From Rhizophagus sp. LPA8_4_AMF (taxonomy: Eukaryota; Glomeromycota; Glomeromycetes; Glomerales; Glomeraceae), in assembly GCA_021464525.1 (NCBI GenBank), contig JADRCO010001230.1, positions 1-21,132 of the forward strand: a DNA stretch of 21,132 nt, given 5' to 3'. How positions within the stretch are numbered: the first letter of the stretch is position 1; every line of letters starts with the position of its first letter. The notes beneath the pieces were generated by a model. It was not told where the DNA came from. It did no database searches and saw only the letters and a program-made list of their open reading frames with translations. The position numbers and the translations under genes were made by a program. Of this stretch, positions 10,310 to 19,640 are shown one piece after another.

Positions 10310-10455
10310 TTTCTTTAAATAATTTACCACCAATTAAAATTTTTCTTAGAAATACAGCAGATGTCCATATATTCCATATAATTGAATTTCGATTGTTTAT
10401 AGAAGTATATGCAAAAGGATTAAAACTTATGTTTAATTTTCCAGCTTCAACATAT
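10310..10455 (-). pseudogene. Internally deleted relic of a MACPF-like gene
   Basis: Minus-strand DNA here matches two separated parts of the exon at 15086-12821: 10321-10380 resembles 14581-14640 (first 20 bases identical) and 10385-10455 resembles 14801-14875. About 160 bp of the intact gene are missing between them. The translation stays open over the join and keeps the NIS..., PFAYTSIN-RNS and RKILIGGKLF blocks, but it has no start codon and meets stops on both sides. It is therefore a dead N-terminal piece of a second copy, lying just downstream of the full gene in the same orientation. Confidence 0.8.
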
Positions 10456-10465
10456 ACAGTACTAA

Positions 10466-10573
10466 CCTAATGCTCCTAATGCTAATACTGGAAATTCAAT
10501 TGTAGCTCGTGGAATTCATATCGGGCAAGCATTATATCATTTTAGGCATAACTATCCTAACTATAACATCTGA
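10466..10573 (+). other. Short open stretch of protein-like composition
   Basis: Thirty-five codons between two stops, rich in Asn, Gly and His (for example VARGIHIGQALYHF). It has no ATG and is not similar to neighbours that I can see. GC content is higher than its surroundings. It could be a tiny relic of an unrelated gene dropped next to the MACPF-like relic; not called as a gene. Confidence 0.2.
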
Positions 10574-10606
10574 AAATTATGTTTACCGATGATATCATTA
10601 ATTCTT

Positions 10607-10702
10607 CTACCCTAATTTTATTTTTACCCTAATTTCTTCTGCTAATTTATCTAGAGTATCTTGAATTTCTTCTTTAGTTAATTCATAATCACTTAATTTA
10701 AA
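10607..10702 (-). other. Out-of-frame continuation after the LRR/coil gene stop
   Basis: Directly behind the stop at 10700-10698 a second frame on the same strand is open for 31 codons to TAG at 10609-10607, with an acidic helix-like composition (Glu, Lys, Leu, Asp) typical of a real C-terminus. It is offset by one base at a run of five T (10704-10700 on the minus strand). Either a one-base change shortened the protein or the run is miscounted in the assembly. Confidence 0.5.
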
Positions 10703-13700
10703 AATTGTTGTTAGTTAAAATAATGTTGCTTTGTTCTACTAAAATATTATTCACTAAAGGATTGTCTTTTATACCAAGTTTACGTTTTTCAGCAATAGAA
10801 TTAATTAATTTTCTTAATTTAATTTGTTTAGCTTGAGTTTGAGAAATTAAAATAAATATTTCTTTAGAATGAAAATTCTGAGAATTTTGATATTTCCCGA
10901 TTACTTCATTCAATTCACTATTTAATCCCACACTAAGTTCCTCATTATTTCTTAATTGGTAATTAAGGGGAGTAGGATCATCAGTTTGTTGCTGGTGTTT
11001 ATTAATAATATCATTATTTTCCGAATCTCGGCTTTTTTTGGTTTCCTCATTTAACTTGTCAATAAATATCACTTCATTTTTTATTTCATTATTAGTTTTC
11101 TCCTCATTTTGTTTTTCGGGCTTATTGATAAAGTTTTCCTTTTCTTTCATTTCATTATAGAGGGCAGTAATTTTCTTAGCACTTTTTTGTTGGAGACTTC
11201 TAATAAGTTCTTCCTTTTCATTTAACATGTTATTCAGCATTTCAAGACATTGTTGTAAACTTCCCTTATCCTCTTGAAGTTTTTTTATACGAGCTTGTTG
11301 ATTAATTTGTTCATTTTGTAGGACCTCCTTATGTATTCTCATCTTTTCAAGTTTATTTTCTATTTTTTTAGCTCTCGCCGCTTGTTCTTGTAACCATTGT
11401 ATTTGCTTTTTCAAGTCATTCACTTGCTTTCTCAATCCAGATGTACCAATTTTAGTAAACATTTTTTCGTGCTCTAATTTTTTCTCGAGTTTTTTTAGTT
11501 CCGTCTTTTTTTCTTCAATTCCAGATAACGATGATTTAATATTATCTAGCTCATTTTTTAAGTTGGCATATTTTTCATCTTCTAATTCCAATTTACTGTT
11601 CGTTTCTTTTAATTGTTTTTCTGATTGTTTTATATCTTCCTCTTTGATCGCCAACTCATGTTTTAGAGCCTCTATTTCTTTTTGTAATCTTTCTCTTTCC
11701 ACTATTTCCTCGGCAATAAGGGATTTTAGCTTATCCTCTTCATTTACTTGCTGCATGGTTTGATCATAACCCCCATAAACCTCCTCTTTTTCTTTCAATT
11801 TCGTATTTAATTCATTGACCAATTTTTTCAAATCATTTGTTTCTTGTTTCAATGTATCTTTTTCTTCCTCTAAATTCTTTATTTTTCGCTCCAGTTGATC
11901 ATTTTTATTTATCAACTCCTCTTCTTTTGCATGCAAACTACTCTCCTCTTTTTCAAGGTCTATAAATTTAATCTCTAACTTTAATTTTTCAAATTGATGA
12001 TTGTTTTGATTTTGGAGAGCTTCTTTTTCTTTAACTAATTTCCAGTTTCTTTTCCACGCCTTCAAATTATATCTACCATGACAAGCATCATTATGGCTCA
12101 TAGTATAAATCTCAAGTTGTTCGTATATTTTTTTCACTTTAGACTGTGATCTTATATCAGCTAAGCATCGAAAAGTTGTAATACTATCAGGTAAGAATTC
12201 TATGCCAGATTCTACATCAGTATTACTAATATTTAAACTCTCTAATTTAACCAATTTTTTCAATGGTCTTAAACTACCATGAAACTGATTATATATGCCT
12301 TGCTGGATTCTATCTCCAACAATGTTTCCAATAAGTAGTTCCTTCAAATTAACCAAACGGCTAAAACAATTTAAATTTTGAGAAAAGGAATTATCAAGCA
12401 AATTTAAATATTCTAATTTTTCATTATTTGCAACGGGTAATTTCAATTCGTTAAGTTGATTACAATTAGCTGTAATAGATTTAATATTCGAACAATTACT
12501 TAGATCTAAACTAACCAATTTATTTTGGGAACAATCAATCTCAATTAATTGCCTATTCTTGCTGATATCCAAACTAGTAAATTGATTCCTGGAACAAATA
12601 AATTCCTCTAAATTAGCAAACTCGGACAAATCTAAATGAAATTCAAAGTTTTCACTATCAATTATTAATTTGTTTCCTTTTTCTTTGTCGTTTTTTGTTG
12701 GATATCGGTTGTCTATATATTTTCGTGTATTTGCTTGTTCTAATTGTGGTTCTATTATAAATATTGAAGTTTAAAACTTTGCTTATATTATTCATAATTA
12801 CAAGAAGAAAAATAACATACCTTCAATATAGTTATTTTCGGTTAGATTATATCCCATTGTATATCCCTTTCCGTTAATATCAATCTTTGAATTTCCAAGT
12901 TCTGAATGTAGAGTGCAAATGGCAACTTCAACATCAGGCTGAATGTAATTAAAATCTATATTCGTATTCGAAATATTTAAATAAACGCAATTCTTTGACC
13001 ATCCAATAAACTCAATATTAATAGGCTTAAAACAATTAAGAGAAATATCATATCCTTGAGACAACTGGTGAGAAGTTTTAATTGAATAGGAAGAATTGTT
13101 GCGTTGTAATGTAATAGATTTCTTCATATAATCGACTTGTATTTCTCGATTCTTTGGACAAAATACTGATAATTCTGAAGGATTTCCGATCATCATCCAT
13201 ATAATACGACATTCCTCTATACTTATATCTATATTCTTTGAAGTATTTATCGTCGCGGTAAATTTATTAATTTCATATGAACCAAATGTAACAAAAGTAT
13301 CTTCCAATTTTGAATCATTTTTTGAAACAATTGATCCAAAAACCTCATAATTATTATTATCCAACGATGGTTTTATACTTATAATTTTCTGCTCAGTAAT
13401 ATCTGAATCTTTTAAATTAACACTTCCGGTCATTATAATTCTAAAATTATTTTGCTTATTTAAAATTAAGTCTATTTTATTCTTTTGTTCTATTTCAAGT
13501 ATATCATATAAAGGAATTATATTATCAAATTCGATAATTTCCAAGCCATTTTTTGTACTTTGAATCCATTCAGATAAACCATTTTCTTCAATAATTTCTC
13601 CTTTTTGCGTTAAAAGAGACGTAATACTGAAATCTGTTAAATGCGATTTTAAAGATTCGAATGCTAGCGATGCTAATTCAATCCTTTTTGAAATGTAAGG

Positions 13701-15086
13701 TGAATTTTCTATTTTATTCTTAAGAGAATTTCCTAATATAATATTTAATGAAATAAAATGTCCGTAATCGTCAAAAATTTCTTGCAAATATATGAGTGGT
13801 TTCATACTTTCAAGTGCTTCTTTTATAGCTTGTTTAAATTTTTCTGAAGGTCTAATATTATCTTTGTTTAATGAAATCTTGTATTGTTCACATTTTACTA
13901 GAAAATATGCCTTATCCTCATAACTTAGATCGTCTGCTGATACTTTAAAAAACGGAAAAGAACTTATATCTTCAAAACTATCAGTTTGAAAGATATTATG
14001 TTCAATCAAAATTTCTTCTAAAATAATCGTCGGTTTAATAATTTCTAAATAATATTTATCATTTGAATCTATATTAGGAAAACTAATTAATTCAATAGCA
14101 TTTTCCTCGCAGATTTTTAATTCAAAATTTTGATCAATTATTAAACCTTGAAAAAGTTGAAATTCTTTAACCCATCTCGAATATTTTAAATATTCAGCCC
14201 AATTTTCTAAGGTTAATTTCTCTTTAAAATTAGCAACTCCAGGTTGTTTCTCATCTGTTGTATCGAATTTAGAATTGGTAACGAGATCATTACAAGAAAT
14301 TGTATAGAATTTTAATTGAGAAATGGGAAAAAGACTATTATAAGAAATTATTTCGACCGTATCATATTGGTATAAATTATTCATCCAATCGGTTAATTTT
14401 TCATGAGTATCTAAATTTATTCCTTTTGTTGTTGTTATTTTTGGAAAATGATTCTGAGCGGCGGATAAATCATTAAATGAGATTTCTTTTTTATATTTAG
14501 CCGAATTATATACCCAAGTTAAATAAGAGTTAAAAATGTCGATTTGTGTTGAATTGACCGATTCAAGACCGTCGATAAATAATTTACCACCAATTAAAAT
14601 CTTTCTTGGTAGCAGATGACCGTACATTTCATATAATTTTTTTTCATCGTCATTCGTAAAGTTTGAAAAAGATTCTGATAAACCAGCAGTATAAGTAATT
14701 TCGGCAACAGGAAAATTAAAACATATTTCTGTTGGTCGTAAAGACTCGTTTAGTTTACCGTTATTTTCGTTAGAATTAAAACTCAATAAATTTATACGAG
14801 AGTTACGATCGTTTATGGAAGTATATGCAAAAGGTTGATCATCAAATAAACTAATATTTAATTCTCCATTTTCAATTAGTACAGCTTGCTTACTAGTTTC
14901 TAAACTATATCCATTTAAATATAATCCATAATTTAACTTAAATTGTTGAACTATTTGTTTTTGGTCATTTTTCATTGGTCCTGAATCTTTTAATTTTTTC
15001 AATTTTAAAGTTGTTATTTCTTTCTGAATTTGTGACCTCTCGTTTATATCATCATTTTGACAATTATTCTCTTTGTTTTGTTCCAT
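10698..15086 (-). CDS. Fusion protein: duplicated MACPF-like region + LRR + long coiled coil
   Basis: Two exons (15086-12821 and 12751-10698) give 1439 residues. After a charged N-terminus, a first MACPF-like signature is YGH (155-157) with IGG (165-167); a second is YGHF (441-444) with LGN (451-453), where the second glycine is lost. Each is followed at about 65-70 residues by a Trp block (W234, W507) and a IIEF/IIPLYDIL-like strand, so the segment is duplicated. Residues about 550-755 look beta-rich with CP and Trp conserved spots. Exon 2 starts with the NTRKYIDNRYPTKN-type lead-in, then leucine-rich repeats about 790-945 with CS-N-x-LTSLDLS spacing, then heptad coiled coil about 985-1310 rich in E/K/L, and a Q/N-rich tail. 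No signal peptide or membrane segment is seen. Role is unknown; membrane binding by the head and oligomerisation by the coil are inference. The LRR type resembles those shared with Mycoplasma-related endobacteria, hinting at old transfer. Confidence 0.82.
12752..12820 (-). other. Intron joining the MACPF-like and LRR exons, 69 nt
   Basis: Minus-strand donor GTATGT at 12820 (consensus) and acceptor ATAATAG ending at 12752. It is phase 1: exon 1 leaves a single G and exon 2 supplies AA, making a Glu codon and restoring one frame across 4320 coding nt. Exon 2 has no ATG before the LRRs; its frame is open up to the acceptor and closed by TAA within the intron. The branch site is weak (TTTTAAAC candidate). 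The alternative is two separate genes, but then the LRR part has no start. Confidence 0.82.
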
Positions 15087-15566
15087 TTTGAAAGTATTTT
15101 GAATTAATAGGTATGTAAATTTTATTTTTATTTTTATTTCACAGAAAAAAATAATAATTTCAGTATAATATGAAAATATATCAATAGGTACTGTATATAA
15201 AACGTAATCTAGATTTTAGAGAATATAAATTCATGTGATATCTTGTTAACATCAGCCTTATAAAAATGCATCTTGCTGTACTCACAATGATTAATATAAA
15301 TAATTGTTCCCGCTATAAAGTCTCTTTTGGCATTTAAAAAATCAGTATGTTACATTAACCAAATGATTGACGAACTAGTATAATAAACATGACTATCACA
15401 AAAAAAAAATATTATACTAATTAATACATTGATCAATGAAAATGAATCTATTCCAAGTAAAATTTCAGATGTTAAAGATCGACATTAAAGGGTATCGGGA
15501 AAGCCATTTTCCGAAAATAATCTTTGGCCAGAGTTATTCATAATGCTTGCATAATGTTGGCCTTAT

Positions 15567-15617
15567 TTTTCTGTGAAACGTTCTTTCGGTGAAATTGGTT
15601 TTCGGCGAAATGTTCCG
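15567..15617. repeat. TTTCGGCGAAA mini-repeat, three units
   Basis: Three near-palindromic units in 51 bp: TTTTCTGTGAAACGTTC, TTTCGGTGAAATTGG and TTTTCGGCGAAATGTTCC. The core TTTCGGYGAAA is its own reverse complement apart from one transition, and a further TTTTCCGAAAA lies at 15508-15518. It is C/G-richer than the flanks. It looks like the terminal or subterminal array of a transposon whose body is lost. Confidence 0.55.
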
Positions 15618-15929
15618 TAACCCATATTAAGTTAGATCCTGTTAGGCTTTTAATTTAATATATTTAATTTCATTTACCTTTCTCAAAGGAATATGCAATA
15701 GAAATAACCATATTAACTTATAAAAAAAGAAAAGGATTGCTTTTTTAAAAAAAAAGATTATTATGTGACACTACATTTAAATTTATGTTAAAAATAAACA
15801 TAAACAAAAGTTATTAAATTGTTAAATTAATAAAACTAAATTTTATTGGTTCTTTAAATAAGTACTGTATATCAAATAGAAATTAAAACAAATAAAAACA
15901 AATAAATCGGACATATGATCTACTGTCAA

Positions 15930-16665
15930 AGCATTATAATGAACTCTTCGGTTCCAACCATTTTTGTCACTATAACGAATATTAACAAAAACGAAAATTT
16001 TCTTTATAGTGAACCTAATACAAAAAAAAAAATTTCTTTTAACGAAAGTATTTTGTTAATTTTTTGATTTTAAAACCTTAAGAATTTTCAATTCTGTAGT
16101 ATATATTTAGTAGATTTTAAACCAATGAATATTGGAGACCCTATTCCTTGTGTCTTGTGATGGAAAAGCGTAAACACTGAATCCTAGGGCATGCATCTAA
16201 ATTATTTTTCTAAATTCCTCAAAGCATAACAGTATTATAATACTATTTCTAACTTTTCATTCTCTTTTGTATTATCATTTTCAGGATTTGGAATTATTAT
16301 ACTTATAATTTCTTTATCTGATAATAGTTCTATTGACAGTTCATAATACGATCTTGTAAATTTAATTCCTTATACAAATAATATTGTTATCATTCAATTT
16401 TCAATAATAGAGTGAAATACCAACCCTAATTTTGTGTTTAAAGTGATTCGTGAACAATATACCTAATGATTTCACGTGATATTCACCACAATGAATATTA
16501 TACGTTCTATAGTAAAATTTTTAAAAAAGTTTACTATAAATATCAAAATTTTAATTTTTAATAGTAAATTTACTATAACGATAACAAGTAAGATTTATTA
16601 GTAAGTGAGTCGGGAGTTCACTATAAGCCATATTTACTATAACGAGCTTCATTATAGCGAGCGTT
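15930..16665. repeat. Cluster of TTCACTATARCGA-type motifs
   Basis: About eight copies in both orientations: inverted copies at 15935 and 16005, direct copies at 15968, 16569, 16617, 16632 and 16650. They include a perfect 16-bp palindrome ATAGTAAATTTACTAT (16561-16576) and a hairpin TATAGTAAA / TTTACTATA (16508-16516 and 16530-16538). Such words typically come from the inverted ends of small DNA transposons, so this is probably a pile of several decayed copies. No transposase gene is visible. Confidence 0.5.
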
Positions 16666-17644
16666 GACTTACATGACTTGCGGGCAAGATAATCTGTAAT
16701 ATTACTTTTATAAAAAGATCTGGTGCATATAAATTGTACAAATTTGTTTTTTAAAGAATTCTAAAGCCATATTTTATTATTCCCAATTTGTAAAAAGAAA
16801 ATTCCTAATTCGTAAAAAGATAATTCGTGAAAAGAAAGTCCTAAATCTTTATTAAAAAAATTTAATAAAAATTCGTTTATTAAAATTTGAGTTTAGAGAA
16901 AACGAGACTACTATCTCTATCTCTGAGCCGCATTAGATAATTTGACCAGAATTACAACTTAGATAATTTTAATTAATTAACTGATTTTTCTTTGACCGGG
17001 TATACTTTGTTCGAAATTATGAAATTGACCTTTTAATTTATCGGCTGATAATAATTTATCTTTGCAAAACCGCTCACATTTCTTTTAGCTTCTTCCTTCT
17101 ACTGAGTCTGGTGACAGCATTTTACTCGAAAATGATGCATATGTCCTATTAAAGTTCAACTATAAGTTCAATGGATGTTACACTCATTATTATTTTTATA
17201 GAAGGTAATTTGTTTGTATAGTTGAATTTAAGAAAACTATTTATACACAATGTGTAAATTTTCACCAATTATGCCAGTTTATGTATAAAAAAATTATTTT
17301 CTTTTATTATCACTCGTTATGACTTATGACGCGAAAGATCTTTATTTTAGCATCTTTATCAACACAACGCAACGATACGGTATAATCTCCATAGTATATT
17401 AATAATCAATCCATCTCATATTTAATAACTAAGTAATTAATTTTAAAACAAAATTTTATTACGTCTTATAAATAATTATTCTAATTATAAATACAAAAAT
17501 GTTACCTTTATCAAAAATAAAAAAAGTAATTGTGAATCTTTCATATAAAAAGCGATAATATTCTAGGCCACCAAAAAAAGTAATAGTGAAGGATACACAT
17601 GGTTTATAGCCTTAAAGATTTCTAAAATTAGTACACGTCTATTC

Positions 17645-18680
17645 ATTGTGGTGTGCTGCCAGGGAAGTAGAGGTTGGCCAACTAATCTAATTTCCTGATG
17701 TGATTTAAATGAATATCTGATATATCTGATATATTCAAATCTTGATAGTCTTATTTACAAATAAAAAAAAATATATTAGCTAAAATTTTAAAAAACTGAA
17801 GAAAAATGGAACTATACCAACATTGTTCAAAGAGCCGTTCAACATTGTCAATAATACATTCACTGAAATCCACGTACAAGTACTATAAAAGAAAAAATAA
17901 ATAAAACGTTTAATAATTTAACGAAGAATACTCCTCCCTTTCTGCTATAAGTGCAAAACTCCCTACAGCTTTTTTGGGCATAAGGTAAAGATGTTATCCG
18001 TAATTGATTTGCCATTGCCGTAATATTACAGCACTCATAATATGGTTACGTCACTTTTCCGTAATACTTTATTTACATTATAATACCTTATTAAAATCGT
18101 AATACCTTAAATATATTCACTTAAATTCGCTAAATCCGCGTTCGAGTTAAAGAATCATTCATCTAAAAATAAAAAGAATGAAACCGAGCGCCCAAAGAGC
18201 CAAAGAATAACCTAAAAAAGGACATCACGTTTATAATTGAATATACAAAAACTTCCAAAAGAGATGGTGTGCTGCTAGGGCAGGTAGCACTGGTAGCAAG
18301 TAACGTAGATTGACTAAACTAATCTAATATCTAATGTAAATGTATATCCAAATATTGATAGTCCTATTGCAAATAAAAAAAAAGATATCAGCTAAAATTT
18401 TAAAAGATTAAATATAAAACTAAGAAAAATGGAACTATATCAACATTATCCAAAGAAACTTAATAACCCATTCACCGAAATCCACGTCTAAAGGGCTATA
18501 CAAGAACTATAAAAGAAAAAAAAATAAACCGTTACGTTAAAAGATGAAAGTAAAATAATTTAATGAAGAAAAAATATACTTACTGAAATCCACGTTCGAG
18601 TCAAAGAAATCAGTCATCTAAAAGATAAAAGAATGAAATCGGGCGCCCAAAGAGCCAAAGAGTAACCTAAAAAAGGCAAA
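17645..18680. repeat. Direct duplication of a ~430-600 bp unit, two copies
   Basis: Copy 1 (about 17652-18225) and copy 2 (about 18265-18680) share in the same order: GGTGTGCTGC then a GTAG-rich part; CTAATCTAAT; GATAGTC then TTGCAAATAAAA-like sequence; AGCTAAAATTTTAAAA; AGAAAAATGGAACTATA; GAAATCCACGT; AACTATAAAAG-like sequence; CGCGTTCGAGT / CACGTTCGAGT; and GCGCCCAAAGAGCCAAAGA followed by CCTAAAAAAGG. Copy 1 is longer because of about 178 bp inserted at 17931-18108. A third, worn piece (ACTAAGAAAAATGCTTACTAAAATC) is at 18728-18752. No protein is recognised on either strand; splice-like signals on the minus strand are described in the findings. Confidence 0.7.
17931..18108. mobile_element. 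Insertion inside repeat copy 1
   Basis: When the two copies are aligned, copy 1 carries about 178 bp that copy 2 lacks, between AACGAAGAATA and AATATATTCACT. The inserted DNA has four CGTAAT words (17998, 18019, 18059, 18090 region), several facing TATTAC/ATACCTTA words, suggesting internal inverted structure. Clean terminal repeats or a target duplication were not found. The alternative is a deletion from copy 2. Confidence 0.4.
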
Positions 18681-18869
18681 AAAAAACGAATTATCGGTAG
18701 AGTAACGTTTGTTAAAAGACATAAATAACTAAGAAAAATGCTTACTAAAATCTGGCGTCCGTGCTTGTATATAATCGACTAGTGTATCAAAAGCTAAAGT
18801 ATATCCAAAATTATAACTAATATCATAAGATTCGAATGGCCGTCATCCAAATGATATATCCTATAGGAG

Positions 18870-19450
18870 CACGACAATACTACACACGTCCGATTTCTGA
18901 TTATCGACATTGTAAGGTACAATTCCAAAAATATCTTTACCGAATTTGATACTTCAACTCTAACCTAGTGTCCTAGCGTATCTTGATCATATTCTGACGA
19001 ATAATATATTTGAAGAAGCGAATTAAATAATTGATATATCAACACTTGTAAATTATAAAGTTTTTAGGAAAATAATATACTTACTAGACCACAATTTTTT
19101 GCCATTATTCACATATTCAAAAAATAATAATAATAACAATCTTTAAAATTTAATTAATTTAATTTACGTATTAAGTTCTAAAATTGAATAACGTTAATAA
19201 TAATATCTAGTAAATTTAAATTTTAAGCAGCGTAGATGTTATACGTAACCATTTAATAATAGCCTTACCTCATTCTATTACTCTTTCCCACTTTTCTCAA
19301 TATACAGTTTGATAAACTTATTCCATATTTTGAAATTCATAGCTCGGAACGTTATTGTCTGAAATAAAAGTGAAGGACATATTTTCAGCTATATTTTCAC
19401 GAAATTATGACTACGTGCCGATTTCCGGTTGTCTGCAACGACTTACCTTA
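18870..19450. repeat. Diverged repeat pair around CGATTTC
   Basis: 18874-18916 (ACACGTCCGATTTCTGATTATCGAC then TTGTAAGGTAC) resembles 19410-19447 (TACGTGCCGATTTCCGGTTGTCTGC then ACGACTTACCTT). The two sit in the same orientation about 530 bp apart. On the minus strand the block 18806-18733 is open for 24 codons and ends at GTAAGC. No function is recognised; it may belong to the same repeat family as 17645-18680. Confidence 0.35.
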
Positions 19451-19486
19451 AATTATAAATAAAAAACCAACTTTTATCATTTTTGC

Positions 19487-19521
19487 AAAGAAAAAAAAAA
19501 AGAAAGAAAAAAAGAAAGAAA
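19487..19521. repeat. A/G-rich microsatellite
   Basis: A purine-only run built of AAAG and AAAAAG units, consistent with slippage. Confidence 0.7.
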
Positions 19522-19592
19522 TAATCTTATTTCACAAGATTTATTTATTTATCGCCATGTTTCACAAGTTGAATGATTTTCCTCCGGAGGCA

Positions 19593-19640
19593 TTTATGTG
19601 ACACTCGATACTGTTGATTGGCTGGGCTTGATGTGTAGAA
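19593..19640 (+). promoter_or_regulatory. Orphan CCAAT-box block like the 2301 promoter
   Basis: ATGTGACACTCGATACTG then TTGATTGGCTGGGCTTGATG mirrors the order of elements 56-118 bp upstream of the MACPF-like gene at 2301. No open reading frame follows within several hundred bases, so it is a promoter fragment left after gene loss, or a dispersed repeat that carries a CCAAT box. Confidence 0.3.

Larger units (their letters stand above)
15087..17560. other. Upstream region of the fusion gene, then repeat-rich spacer
   Basis: About 2.5 kb with no supported gene. The first 100 bp on the minus-strand side of the ATG are T- and AT-rich; no promoter element is certain. The repeats at 15567-15617 and 15930-16665 are given separately. 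The region 16670-17560 shows nothing beyond AT-rich sequence; near 16785-16830 the words CCTAATTCGTAAAAAGA and AATTCGTGAAAAGAAAG repeat loosely. Confidence 0.55.

Noticed and set aside
11563-11763. Plus-strand Ser/Phe-rich frame at 11563-11763
   Set aside because: Antisense shadow of the Glu/Lys-rich coiled coil.
12629-12629. Start of the LRR protein at 12629
   Set aside because: The codon there is TTG, not ATG. In a eukaryotic gene the frame simply continues upstream to the splice acceptor at 12752.
17645-18680. CRISPR-like array
   Set aside because: The repeats are long, only two copies, imperfect and lack regular spacers.
18826-18840. tRNA-like TTCGAAT word
   Set aside because: No acceptor stem, D-arm or anticodon arm can be drawn around it. 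No tRNA or rRNA gene was found in the window.
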